This document shows positions 15,809 through 24,150 of a stretch of 29,734 nt of DNA, piece by piece. The DNA comes from an uncultured bacterium (GTDB lineage: Bacteria; Hydrogenedentota; Hydrogenedentia; Hydrogenedentales; CAILVY01): contig CALEDJ010000067.1 of the NCBI GenBank assembly GCA_937951485.1, positions 1-29,734 on the forward strand, read 5' to 3'. Position 1 is the stretch's first letter. Each line of letters starts with the position of its first letter. Made by a program: the position numbers and the translations under genes. The notes beneath the pieces were generated by a model. It was not told the DNA's origin. It was given only the letters and a program-made list of their open reading frames with translations, and made no database searches.

Positions 15809-17089
15809 TCACACCAGTTGTTCCACGCCCGGGACAGCGACAGGGGGCACGGGCAGGGGACCCATTTCCCACGCGGGCGGGGTCAGGTCGAGAGTGGACG
15901 TGTTCAGCGCCCAGTCCCACGTTACTTCCTGACCGGTGTAGGCGGACATGCGGCCCATGATGGCGGCAAGCGTGCTTTCCGCGAGGTCGCGTCCTTCATT
16001 CAGCGGCGTTCCGGAGCGGATGGCCGCCACGAGATCGGCGTGTTCTTGCTCATAAGGATTGGCCTGGTTCCCTTCAAAACGATACGCGTTCGGTCCGGAA
16101 ATGTTGCTTGCGGGATTGGTCGTGCCCAGAGTTCCAACCAGATGCTCGCCAACGCGCCGATAGGTGTCCTTGTTCTGGCGGCACAGGGACTGAACGCGGA
16201 TGCCGCCGGGATATTCAAACTCGACGGAAAAGTGATCATAGATATGCCCGAATTCGGGGCCGGTGCGCTGAGACCGACCGCCCATGCCCACCGCGCTGAT
16301 GGGATGCGACCTGAGCGCCCAGTTAATCACATCAATGTTGTGAAGGTGCTGTTCGACGATGTGATCGCCCGACAGCCAGGTAAAATAGTTCCAGTTGCGA
16401 ATCTGCCATTCCATATCCGACCACCCGTTCTGGCGCTCGACGGGCGGATAGTAATCATAGTCGCCTATCCAGTAACATGCCGCGCTTACTATCTCCCCAA
16501 TGGCGCCGTCATGGATGCGACGGAGAATTTCCTGGTAGGAAGGCTGATGGCGGCGCTGCGCGCCGGACACGATGCACAGCCCCTTTTGTGCGGCCAGTTC
16601 CGTGGAAGCCAGGACGGAACGGATGCCCACAGGGTCCACCGCCGCGGGCTTCTCCATGAACACATGCTTTCCCGCTTCGATTGCCGCGCGCAGGTGAAGC
16701 GGGCGAAAGCCCGGCGGCTCGCAGAGAAAAACAATGTCCACGTCGCAATTGATGACCTGTTGGTAAGCATCCCAGCCCGAAAAACAGGTTTCCGGCGTTG
16801 CCGTGAATCGTTTACCCAACGTGCGCAGTTTCTTCACCCCTTCCTCCAGGGCATCGGGGAAAAGATCGCCTGCCGCCGCAATGGTCACGTTCTCGGTCGC
16901 GCGGATACAATCCCGCGCCGCGCCTGTGCCGCGCCGTCCGCAGCCGATCAACCCCACACGCAATGGGGCCGCATCTTCCGCTCGCGCTGGAAGCGCACCT
17001 GCAGCCATCACGCCCACCCCCAGCGCGGCGGCGCGTCCCATGAATTCCCTGCGTGTTGTTGTATTCGTTGTATTCGGGTGCATGGCCAT
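15809..17089 (-). CDS. Tat-exported Gfo/Idh/MocA-family oxidoreductase
   Basis: A 426-residue NAD(P)-dependent sugar or cyclitol dehydrogenase/isomerase candidate. A twin-arginine signal, TTTRREFMGRAAALGVGVM, is followed by a Rossmann fold with VGLIGCGRRGTGAARDC and the family EKP motif in HVFMEKPAAVDP. The C-terminal sheet domain contains WLSGDHIVEQHLHNIDVINW, whose histidine is typical of the catalytic region. Gfo/Idh proteins with Tat signals are exported with bound nucleotide, as known for glucose-fructose oxidoreductase. The start at 17089 has AGGA nine bases upstream; an ATG six bases later is possible. It is paralogous to the 21591-22916 protein and divergent from the sodium symporter. 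Its substrate is unknown, but the glycosidases nearby suggest a released sugar. Confidence 0.9.
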   Translation of the reverse strand: MAMHPNTTNTTTRREFMGRAAALGVGVMAAGALPARAEDAAPLRVGLIGCGRRGTGAARDCIRATENVTIAAAGDLFPDALEEGVKKLRTLGKRFTATPETCFSGWDAYQQVINCDVDIVFLCEPPGFRPLHLRAAIEAGKHVFMEKPAAVDPVGIRSVLASTELAAQKGLCIVSGAQRRHQPSYQEILRRIHDGAIGEIVSAACYWIGDYDYYPPVERQNGWSDMEWQIRNWNYFTWLSGDHIVEQHLHNIDVINWALRSHPISAVGMGGRSQRTGPEFGHIYDHFSVEFEYPGGIRVQSLCRQNKDTYRRVGEHLVGTLGTTNPASNISGPNAYRFEGNQANPYEQEHADLVAAIRSGTPLNEGRDLAESTLAAIMGRMSAYTGQEVTWDWALNTSTLDLTPPAWEMGPLPVPPVAVPGVEQLV

Positions 17090-17123
17090 GATCGTTCTTC
17101 CTCTCGTCTGTTCTTGCGCGTGA

Positions 17124-17153
17124 AATATACGATACTGCTTTACAGTCAACCAA
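17124..17153 (-). promoter_or_regulatory. Candidate promoter for the Tat-exported dehydrogenase
   Basis: On the minus strand TTGGTT (17153-17148), an 18-base spacer and TATATT (17129-17124, 5/6) lie about 35 bases before the start codon at 17089. The -35 match is weak. Confidence 0.35.
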
Positions 17154-17300
17154 TACATCGGGCGACCGGGGATTATTGCAAGCATTGTCCGTTTACGGGT
17201 TGGAATGCAAGTGCCCTGATTTCAGCCGTCCGGAGGGGTGCGGGACAAGAACACACTGAAGCGAGAACAACATACTTTCTGGAGCCCTTCGGTCGGCCAT

Positions 17301-17325
17301 GTGGCGCGGTCGGAAGACCGGCCAC
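17301..17325. repeat. Bulged GC-rich palindrome with GGAA loop
   Basis: GTGGC (17301-17305) pairs with GCCAC (17321-17325), and CGGTC (17307-17311) pairs with GACCG (17316-17320). One G is bulged and the loop is GGAA. The tight, compensated structure in an otherwise empty region looks like a dispersed REP-type element. I cannot see another copy in this window. Confidence 0.45.
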
Positions 17326-17494
17326 AACAGATTGGGCAGAAACACTCAGGGCCGTCCGTAAGACCAAAAAAAGCACGCACAAAAAGAATGGATTCTCCTC
17401 GCGGCGGCGCAACCCAGTGAGTTTTGTCTCTTTGCATTATTGAGTTCTTGAATTGTAGACTCCAGCGGGCAATCAGCGGAAGGAAAACGCGGCC

Positions 17495-19123
17495 ATGACC
17501 ATGACATTTATAGACTATGTATCCATTCTTCTTTTTCTGGCGGCGGTGTTGGGGGTAAGTATGTATAAAAGCCGCCAGAGAAAGGACAGCGCGGCGTATT
17601 TTCTTGCGGGACGCGGGGCGACATGGTGGCTTATCGGGTTTTCGCTGATCGCGGCAAATATTTCGACCGAACAGTTCGTGGGCATGAGCGGCGCGGGCGC
17701 CGGGAACGTGGGCCTCGCGATTGCCAGTTACGAATGGATCGCCGCGGTCACGCTGGTCTTTGTGGCCGTATTTTTCCTGCCCCGTTTTCTGAGCGCGGGC
17801 ATCTTCACCATTCCGGAGTACCTGGAATACCGGTACAATGCAACGGCGCGCACGATCATGTCGTTGTTTCTGATGGTGGTGTACGTCTGTGTGACGATCG
17901 TGGCCGTGGTCTATTCCGGGGGCCTTACCATCCACACGATCTTTGACCTGCCGCTTGTCCCGAGCATCTGGATTATTGGGGTTCTTGCGGCGATTTACAC
18001 GGTGTTCGGCGGCCTGACGGCCGTCATCTGGGCGGACCTGATTCAAGGGTCCGCCCTCATTGTCGGCGGCGCCATTGTGTTGTTCTTCGGCCTGCATGCG
18101 ATGACGCCCGATGGCGGGCTGCTCGCCGGATGGGGCGTATTCATGGCGGAGGCCGGCGACAAGATGCACATGAGCCTGCCCAACGATCATCCATCGCTGC
18201 CTTTCACGGCGCTGCTTTTCGGCATCTGGATACCGAACTTCTATTACTGGGGGCTGAACCAGTACATTACCCAGCGGACCCTGGCCTCCAAAAGTCTCAG
18301 CGAGGGACAAAAAGGGGTTCTGTTCGCCGCTTTCCTGAAACTGATCATCCCCTTTGTCATTGTGATTCCGGGGATCATGGCGTGGATTCTCTTCCGCGAG
18401 GAACTGGGGGCGACGGAGAGCGCAGCCAAGGATGCGGCGTATCCGCTGATGATTCGACACCTGGTGCCGGCCGGACTGCGGGGATTCATGCTTGCGGCGT
18501 TGGCCGGCGCGGTGATGAGTTCGCTGGCCTCGATGCTCAACTCGGCTTCGACCATTTTCACGATGGATGTTTTCAAGCGTTTTATCCGGCGCGACGCCAG
18601 CGAGGGCCAACTGGTGCTTGTCGGTCGCTCTGCAACCGTGCTCTTCGTCGTCATTGGCTGTCTTATCGCGCCCATGCTGGCGGACCCGCGATTCGGCGGC
18701 GTGTTTCACTATATCCAGGATTTTCAGGGCTACATTTCTCCTGGAATCCTCACAGCATTCGTCTTCGGGCTTGTCGTCAAGCGTACGCCGGCGGCGGCGG
18801 CCATTGCGGCGATGGTCGCCAATGTTCCGATATACGGCGCGCTCCATTTCAGTTCCGTGCAGACGGCCATTGTCAAAATGTTGCCGTTTTTGGGCGCGAC
18901 AGGTCCCGACGGCATCGGCAATATTGCCTTCCTGAATCAAATGGCCATTACGGCGACTTGCCTGGTCATTGTCATGAGCATTGTGACATTGATCAGGCCG
19001 CTCGAAGCGCCGGTGGTCATGCCTGTGAACAAGGATTTTGATATGCGAAGTTCGCGTGTCGTGCCTGTCGCCGGCGCAGCGGTTGTTATCACAACCGCTG
19101 CGCTGTATTACATTTTCTGGTAG
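17495..19123 (+). CDS. Sodium/solute symporter, SLC5/SSS family
   Basis: A 542-residue inner-membrane transporter with about 14 hydrophobic helices, the usual size for sodium-driven sugar or polyol symporters of the SGLT type. Family features are SAAYFLAGRGATWWLIGFSL in the first loop and TM2, IAANISTEQFVGMSGAG (the sodium- and substrate-site region), FTIPEYLEYRYN, and the later NSASTIFTMDVFKRFI segment. AAGGA lies ten bases before the start at 17495. The neighbouring genes for glycosidases and exported sugar dehydrogenases suggest a sugar, sugar acid or keto-sugar substrate. The last 50 coding bases contain a perfect 12-base stem (19075-19102), which may attenuate transcription into the GH5-like gene 119 bases downstream. 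Confidence 0.95.
   Translation: MTMTFIDYVSILLFLAAVLGVSMYKSRQRKDSAAYFLAGRGATWWLIGFSLIAANISTEQFVGMSGAGAGNVGLAIASYEWIAAVTLVFVAVFFLPRFLSAGIFTIPEYLEYRYNATARTIMSLFLMVVYVCVTIVAVVYSGGLTIHTIFDLPLVPSIWIIGVLAAIYTVFGGLTAVIWADLIQGSALIVGGAIVLFFGLHAMTPDGGLLAGWGVFMAEAGDKMHMSLPNDHPSLPFTALLFGIWIPNFYYWGLNQYITQRTLASKSLSEGQKGVLFAAFLKLIIPFVIVIPGIMAWILFREELGATESAAKDAAYPLMIRHLVPAGLRGFMLAALAGAVMSSLASMLNSASTIFTMDVFKRFIRRDASEGQLVLVGRSATVLFVVIGCLIAPMLADPRFGGVFHYIQDFQGYISPGILTAFVFGLVVKRTPAAAAIAAMVANVPIYGALHFSSVQTAIVKMLPFLGATGPDGIGNIAFLNQMAITATCLVIVMSIVTLIRPLEAPVVMPVNKDFDMRSSRVVPVAGAAVVITTAALYYIFW
19075..19102 (+). terminator. Perfect 12-base stem-loop overlapping the symporter 3' end
   Basis: CGCAGCGGTTGT (19075-19086), loop TATC, ACAACCGCTGCG (19091-19102): a perfect 12-base stem ending 21 bases before the stop codon. 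It is followed by CTGTATTACATTTT, T-rich but not a clean U-tract. It codes for AAVVITTAA, so codon choice makes the palindrome. An intrinsic or partial terminator, or a 3'-protecting hairpin, is plausible. Confidence 0.45.
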
Positions 19124-19126
19124 AAA

Positions 19127-19140
19127 CGAAAACGATTTCG
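19127..19140. promoter_or_regulatory. LacI-family-like operator candidate
   Basis: CGAAAACGATTTCG is palindromic around a central CG except for one A/A pair. The GAAAnCGnTTTC pattern is typical of operators bound by LacI/GalR-type regulators. It sits four bases after the symporter stop and about 100 bases before the GH5-like gene. No regulator gene is in the window. Confidence 0.35.
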
Positions 19141-19242
19141 CGGATTCCGCGGAAGTTTAGAGTTGGAGTACTGGAGCCGTCGCAGCCGGAATCGGCGCCC
19201 ATCGCGCAACAGGGTGGGTGAAGAATCAGAGGAGAAACAACG

Positions 19243-20421
19243 ATGATTTGGTATCGGCAGTCGGGCATTGCTTCCGTTTTCGCCGTGAGCATCGCAATCA
19301 CGCTGAGTATTTTCGCATGTGCGTCAGGAGATGAAGGAAACATGGACATCAATTGGGAACACAACGGTGAACGTTGGAGCGCTGATCGCGCCAATGCGTG
19401 GTATGCCGGACTGCCCTGGCCGGCGGGGGCCAACTTCGTGCCGAGCACTGCATCGAATCAGTTTGAGATGTGGCAGGCGGAGACCTGGGACCCGGAGACC
19501 ATTGACCGGGAACTGGGCTGGGCGGCGGGCATTGGCTTCAACGTGATGCGCGTTTACCTGCACGACATGCTCTGGGCGGCGGATGCGGAAGGATTCGAGA
19601 AGCGTATTGATGAATACCTCGCCATCGCCGACAAACACGGCATCAAGACCATGCTGGTGCTGTTCGACAGCGTATGGGATCCTTTTCCGAAACTTGGACC
19701 CCAGAAGGAACCCGTGCCGCATGTGCACAATTCGCGCTGGCTGCAAAGCCCGCATATTGATATTCAGAAAGACCCGTCGCGCTATGAGGAACTCAAGCCC
19801 TATGTGACAGGCATTCTGACGCGCTTCAAGGACGATCCGCGTGTCCTGGCGTGGGACCTGTTCAACGAGCCCGGCAATCCCGTCCCGCAGTATCAGCCCA
19901 AGGAAGGCTGGACCCGCGAGGAGAAAGAACAGGCGCATCTGATTCTGCTGGGCAAAATTTTCGATTGGGCGCGGGAGGTCAATCCCTCGCAGCCGCTGAC
20001 CGTCGGGGTGTGGGTGGATGTTGGGCGGCGCACCAATCCCGTGCCGTCTCTGGACAAACTGATGCTTGAACGCTCCGACATCATCACCTTCCATTCCTAC
20101 AGCCCGCTCCCGGCGGTGAAGACGGCGGTGACATGGCTGAAACGTTCCGGTCGCCCAATCATCTGCACGGAGTACATGTCGCGGGGTTCCGGCAGCACTT
20201 TCGAGACAGTCATGCCATACCTCAAGGATCAAAATGTGGGCGCCATCAATTGGGGGCTGGTTGATGGGCGATCGCAAACCATCTATCCCTGGGACTCATG
20301 GGACAAGCAATACACGGCAGAACCTGATCCGTGGTTCCACGACATATTCCGGAAGGATGGGACGCCCTATGACGAGAAGGAAACCACTTTGATTCGCAAA
20401 CTTACCGGCGTTGCCCGATAA
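19243..20421 (+). CDS. GH5-like glycoside hydrolase, exported
   Basis: A 392-residue TIM-barrel hydrolase predicted to cut a beta-linked polysaccharide or oligosaccharide by a retaining mechanism. The N-terminus is a signal with a possible lipobox (LSIFAC, Cys26), so it may be a lipoprotein. Barrel motifs are WDPETIDRELGWAAGIGFNV then MRVYLHD, WDLFNEPGNP (general acid/base E209), and PIICTEYMSRG (nucleophile E310), the last strand reading GAINWGLVDG. This matches proteins usually labelled cellulase-family or, loosely, endoxylanase; substrate specificity cannot be read from sequence. GAGGAG lies eight bases before the start. It follows the symporter and precedes the short-chain dehydrogenase by 78 bases, consistent with a sugar-use cluster. 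Confidence 0.88.
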   Translation: MIWYRQSGIASVFAVSIAITLSIFACASGDEGNMDINWEHNGERWSADRANAWYAGLPWPAGANFVPSTASNQFEMWQAETWDPETIDRELGWAAGIGFNVMRVYLHDMLWAADAEGFEKRIDEYLAIADKHGIKTMLVLFDSVWDPFPKLGPQKEPVPHVHNSRWLQSPHIDIQKDPSRYEELKPYVTGILTRFKDDPRVLAWDLFNEPGNPVPQYQPKEGWTREEKEQAHLILLGKIFDWAREVNPSQPLTVGVWVDVGRRTNPVPSLDKLMLERSDIITFHSYSPLPAVKTAVTWLKRSGRPIICTEYMSRGSGSTFETVMPYLKDQNVGAINWGLVDGRSQTIYPWDSWDKQYTAEPDPWFHDIFRKDGTPYDEKETTLIRKLTGVAR

Positions 20422-20499
20422 ACGACAACATTCACGCCTGTGACTTGTCGTTGATTAACGGCGTATTTCATCTGTAAAAGAATTCATAAGGAAGATTGT

Positions 20500-21348
20500 A
20501 TGAATAGCGGGTATGTACTGGTGACCGGGGCTTCAACGGGAATCGGCCATGCCTGCGCGTCCGCTCTGGCGGACAAGGGTTTTCATGTTTTCGCCGGGGT
20601 GCGCCGTGAGGCGGATGGGGAACGCATCCGAAAAGAGATCGCCGGCAAGGTTGAACCCGTCATGCTTGACGTGACAAACCCCGAACACATTGTCGCCGCC
20701 AAACAGCACATCACGGAAGTTGCCGGGGAGAAGGGATTGCGCGGGCTGGTGAACAATGCCGGCATCGCCGTGGCGGCCCCGCTCGAATTCGTTCCAATGG
20801 CGGACTTTGAACTTCAAATGAATGTCAACGTGAACGGGCTCTTGGCGGTAACGCAGGCATTCCTTCCATTGCTGCGGGTGGCGTCGGGCCGCATCTGCCT
20901 GATCAGTTCCACCAACGGCTTTTTCGCTCCGCCGTTCATGGGGCCTTATTCGGCGTCAAAATTCGCGGTCGAGGCCCTCGGTGATTCCCTGCGCGTGGAA
21001 CTCGCCCCTTGGAATATCCGCGTGAGCATCGTGCAGCCAGGCGCCATCCAGACGCCCATATGGGAAAAATCCAAGGCATCCAACGAAGCCATGCTCAATC
21101 GCATGCCCGCGGAATGCCACGCACTCTATGGCAGAGCGATGGACGTCATGCGCCGTGAAGCCCAAAAAATGGCCAATCGTGCGGTGCCCGCCGGCCGTGT
21201 GGCGGATTGCGTGGTTCATGCCATCACCGCCGCGAAACCCAAGACGCGCTATCTTTGCGGCGGCGGCGCAAGGACGGAGTGGCTGGTGGCCCGGTGGATG
21301 CCCGATTCGCTGCGTGACAGGATCATCCGCATGGTCATCGGCATATAG
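20500..21348 (+). CDS. Short-chain dehydrogenase/reductase, classical type
   Basis: A 282-residue cytosolic NAD(P)-dependent oxidoreductase. The cofactor motif is TGASTGIG (9-16), the structural NNAG motif lies near 86-89, and the active site has ISS...YSASK with Y150 and K154. Arg residues after the second strand (GVRREADGER) favour NADP(H). The C-terminal extension, ending PDSLRDRIIRMVIGI, is like that of steroid or retinol dehydrogenase-type SDRs, so the substrate may be hydrophobic rather than a sugar. AGGA is seven bases upstream of the start. It lies between the GH5-like gene and the second Gfo/Idh gene, with a 242-base gap after it, so its link to the sugar pathway is uncertain. Confidence 0.92.
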   Translation: MNSGYVLVTGASTGIGHACASALADKGFHVFAGVRREADGERIRKEIAGKVEPVMLDVTNPEHIVAAKQHITEVAGEKGLRGLVNNAGIAVAAPLEFVPMADFELQMNVNVNGLLAVTQAFLPLLRVASGRICLISSTNGFFAPPFMGPYSASKFAVEALGDSLRVELAPWNIRVSIVQPGAIQTPIWEKSKASNEAMLNRMPAECHALYGRAMDVMRREAQKMANRAVPAGRVADCVVHAITAAKPKTRYLCGGGARTEWLVARWMPDSLRDRIIRMVIGI

Positions 21349-21590
21349 CCGCAACATCTATCCGCGCGGAATGGAGAAGAGGACAAAGCATACGGCGCGG
21401 GTCATCACCGGCAGCATGTGCGGATGACGGCGAAATCGCTTGAATTGCACGCCGCGCATAGACGGTACTCCCAACAATCTGTCCACACTTATATCCATAC
21501 TTTCCACTCACCATGCACACTGAAATCCGGTGATTGATTCACGGGGGAGGTCAGTCGTAAGATGATGTGCGATTCGCGAAAGGAGGGAAA

Positions 21591-22916
21591 ATGACAACTG
21601 CAAAGGGAACAGGAAGGGGCAATGGCGCAACGCGGCGCGACTTTCTGAAGCGTTCGGCTGTGGCGGCTTCCGCCGCCGTCACCGGTGTTCACCACGTCAC
21701 AAGGAACGCATATGCCGCAGGTAGCGATGTCATCCGCGTCGGCATGATCGGCTGCGGCGGGCGCAATACCGGCGCGGCGGTGGAGGCGCTGACCGCGGAC
21801 CCCGGCGCCCGGCTGGTGGCGATGTGCGATATCTTCATGGACCGGGTCAAGGCCAGACGTGAACGCCTCAAACAGCAGATGAAGGAACAGGTTGTTGTTA
21901 ATGATGACCTCTGTTTCGCGGGGTTCGACGGCTACAAGCACGTTATTGAAGCGTCGGACGTGGTGCTGATTGCCAACGCGGCGAAGTTTCACCCGCTCCA
22001 TGCCATGACGGCGTTGGAGGCCGGCAAGCACGTTTTTGTCGAGAAACCCCACGGCATAGACCCGGCCGGTGTGAAATTGATGCAGCGCGCGGCCGAGGTG
22101 GCGAAGGAAAAACGATTGTGCCTGGTTTCCGGACTGCAAAGCCGGTATCACGCCGGATATGCGGAAACGGTCCAGCGAATACATGACGGCGCCATCGGCG
22201 AGGTGGTCAGTATCGAGGAAAATTTTCTTCGTGCGCCGTATGTGATTATTGACCGCGCGCCCGGACTTTCCGAACTCGAATGGCAATGCAGCACGCAATA
22301 TCATTTCAGGTGGCTGTCGGGGGACGACGTTCCGCAGTCGCTGGTGCATAACATGGACCGGGCCAGTTGGGTGCTGCATGACGCCGCGCCGGTCAAATGC
22401 CATGGTCTTGGCGGGCGATCCTCCATGACGGCGCCGATCTACGGCGATGTATTCGACCACCATTCTGTCATCTACGAATTTGAGAACGGCGTTCGGGTCT
22501 ATGCTTTTTGCCGGACGACCGAGGGATGTTTTAACGATACTTCAAGTATTATATTCGGAACCAAGGGCAAGGCATCTCTTCTGCATTGTCATATTCAGGG
22601 CGAAAACGCGTGGCAATGGAAAGGCGAGTGCAACCCCTATCAAGTCGAGCACGATGTGCTTTTCAAGGCGATTCGTTCGGGCGAACCTGTCAACAACGGG
22701 GATTACATGTGCCGCAGCACCATGATCACCGTCATGGGGCAAATCTCGTGCTACACCGGCGAAGAGATCACCTGGGAACGGATCAACCGCTCCGATTTCT
22801 TCCATCCGCCCAGTCCCGAAGATTGCCACGATGGCATGGAACCGCCGGTGCTTCCCGGCCCCGACGGCAGTTATCCGGTCTTCAAGCCGGGATACACGCG
22901 ATTGCTTGAGACCTGA
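21591..22916 (+). CDS. Tat-exported Gfo/Idh/MocA-family oxidoreductase, second copy
   Basis: A 441-residue NAD(P)-dependent dehydrogenase candidate. A twin-arginine signal, ATRRDFLKRSAVAASAAV, precedes the Rossmann motif VGMIGCGGRNTGAAVEAL, with EKP in HVFVEKPHGIDP and the C-terminal domain motif WLSGDDVPQSLVHNMDRASW. The end of the domain, CYTGEEITWERINRSDFF, parallels AYTGQEVTWDWALNTS in the 15809-17089 paralogue, so the two are homologous but well diverged. The start at 21591 is fixed by a strong AGGAGGGAAA directly upstream; an ATG at 21567 would sit before that site. Both dehydrogenases lie around the symporter, suggesting two oxidation steps or two substrates in the periplasm. Confidence 0.92.
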   Translation: MTTAKGTGRGNGATRRDFLKRSAVAASAAVTGVHHVTRNAYAAGSDVIRVGMIGCGGRNTGAAVEALTADPGARLVAMCDIFMDRVKARRERLKQQMKEQVVVNDDLCFAGFDGYKHVIEASDVVLIANAAKFHPLHAMTALEAGKHVFVEKPHGIDPAGVKLMQRAAEVAKEKRLCLVSGLQSRYHAGYAETVQRIHDGAIGEVVSIEENFLRAPYVIIDRAPGLSELEWQCSTQYHFRWLSGDDVPQSLVHNMDRASWVLHDAAPVKCHGLGGRSSMTAPIYGDVFDHHSVIYEFENGVRVYAFCRTTEGCFNDTSSIIFGTKGKASLLHCHIQGENAWQWKGECNPYQVEHDVLFKAIRSGEPVNNGDYMCRSTMITVMGQISCYTGEEITWERINRSDFFHPPSPEDCHDGMEPPVLPGPDGSYPVFKPGYTRLLET

Positions 22917-22937
22917 GCGCCGGGCAGCCTCTCAATG

Positions 22938-22953
22938 CGGGTGATAAAACCCG
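22938..22953 (+). other. Small intercistronic hairpin
   Basis: CGGGT (22938-22942), loop GATAAA, ACCCG (22949-22953) lies between the second dehydrogenase and the PHP-domain gene. No T-tract follows. It may protect the upstream message; significance is low. Confidence 0.25.
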
Positions 22954-22989
22954 GCAGGGCCGCAAAACGGTCGAGGAGGAAATGACATC

Positions 22990-24117
22990 ATGAGAAAGTA
23001 TATCCGGAGAAGTCTTGCCTTTGCGGCGATTGTCGCTGTGCCGGTGGCAGGGGCCGTTTTCGCCCAGCGCACTGAGTTGAATTTCCCCGACATTGAGGGA
23101 TACGTGACGCTTGCGTGCGACCTTCACACGCACACGGTGTTCTCGGACGGCTCGGTGTGGCCCACCGTCCGGGCGGATGAAGCATGGCGCGACGGCCTGG
23201 ATGTGCTGGCGATTACCGATCACATCGAGTACCTTCCCCACAAAGACGATGTGATCATTGATTTCAACCGTCCCTATCAGATTGCGAAGCCCACGGCCGA
23301 TGACCTGCATCTGTTGTTGATTCCAGGAATCGAGATCACGCGGGACGAACCCCACGGTCATTTCAACGCCATCTTTATCAAAGACGGCAACGCCCTGAAC
23401 GTCGAAGACCAGAAAGACGCTGTGCGTATTGCGAATGAACAGGGCGCGTTTGTCTTCTGGAACCATCCTGAATGGAAGCGCAAGGGGGACACCGCGTGGA
23501 GCGAAATCCAGGCCGAATATCTCGCAAAAGGGTGGATGCACGGCATGGAGGTATTCAACGGCGACAATTATTATCCGTCCGCCCACAAGTGGTGCCTGAA
23601 ACACAATCTCACCATGCTGGCCAACACGGATATTCACGGCCCGCGCGATTACGGTGCCGACACGGACGGCGTCCGCACCATGACCCTCGTTTTCGCTCGC
23701 GAAAGGACGCCAGAAGCGGTTGAGGAGGCATTGCGTGCGCGGCACACCGTCGCCTGCAGCGGTAATACCCTTGTCGGCGAAGCGCAATGGGTTGCGCCGC
23801 TGTTCTACCAATCGGTGACCGTGCAGCATCCGGAGGGAACATTGAAGGAAAAGCAGTCGCTTTCGGTAGGCGTACACAATGCCTCGCCGATCACTTTCCG
23901 ACTCAAGGCCAAAGGCGGGGTCCAGGGGCTCTCGTTTCCCGGCGCATTGACCCTGCCGGCGGGCAAGACCGTCATGTTGCGTCTGGAAGGCCGCAACATC
24001 AGAGAAAGCGGTCAACGAGACGTGCAATTGCCGTATGTGGTCGAAAACATCTGGATCGCCCCGGAAACATATCTGCCGGTCACCATTGACCTGAAGATCA
24101 CTTTCCAGAAAGATTGA
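22990..24117 (+). CDS. Exported PHP-domain metal-dependent phosphoesterase-like protein
   Basis: A 375-residue protein with a Sec signal peptide (RKYIRRSLAFAAIVAVPVAG, cleavage near AVFAQ) and a PHP domain. Metal-binding motifs of the family are visible: DLHTHTVFSDG (D44, H46, H48), ITDHIEY, PGIEITRDE, NHPEW and ANTDIHG. PHP proteins hydrolyse phosphate esters with two or three metals; exported members of this size are common beside carbohydrate genes, but their substrates are poorly known. After about residue 260 comes a beta-rich C-terminal domain with LSVGVHNASPITFRLKAKGG. GGAGG lies ten bases upstream of the start. It ends 33 bases from the convergent glycosidase-like gene. Confidence 0.88.
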   Translation: MRKYIRRSLAFAAIVAVPVAGAVFAQRTELNFPDIEGYVTLACDLHTHTVFSDGSVWPTVRADEAWRDGLDVLAITDHIEYLPHKDDVIIDFNRPYQIAKPTADDLHLLLIPGIEITRDEPHGHFNAIFIKDGNALNVEDQKDAVRIANEQGAFVFWNHPEWKRKGDTAWSEIQAEYLAKGWMHGMEVFNGDNYYPSAHKWCLKHNLTMLANTDIHGPRDYGADTDGVRTMTLVFARERTPEAVEEALRARHTVACSGNTLVGEAQWVAPLFYQSVTVQHPEGTLKEKQSLSVGVHNASPITFRLKAKGGVQGLSFPGALTLPAGKTVMLRLEGRNIRESGQRDVQLPYVVENIWIAPETYLPVTIDLKITFQKD

Positions 24118-24150
24118 ACAAACGCCGGTGAACTCGCCGCACGCGGATTG

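Larger units (their letters stand above)
17090..17494. other. Divergent intergenic region between dehydrogenase and symporter
   Basis: This 405-base region holds the minus-strand promoter candidate at 17124-17153, a bulged palindrome at 17301-17325 and an A-rich stretch near 17360-17385. No plus-strand promoter for the symporter is convincing. A TTGCAT at about 17433 has no good -10 at normal distance. No gene is supported. Confidence 0.6.

Noticed and set aside
15773-17443. 556-codon open frame on the plus strand
   Set aside because: Antisense to the Tat-exported Gfo/Idh gene and running into the intergenic region; no motif or ribosome site.
17222-18940. 572-codon open frame on the minus strand
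   Set aside because: Antisense to the sodium symporter; composition is rich in Arg, His and Gln and lacks domains.
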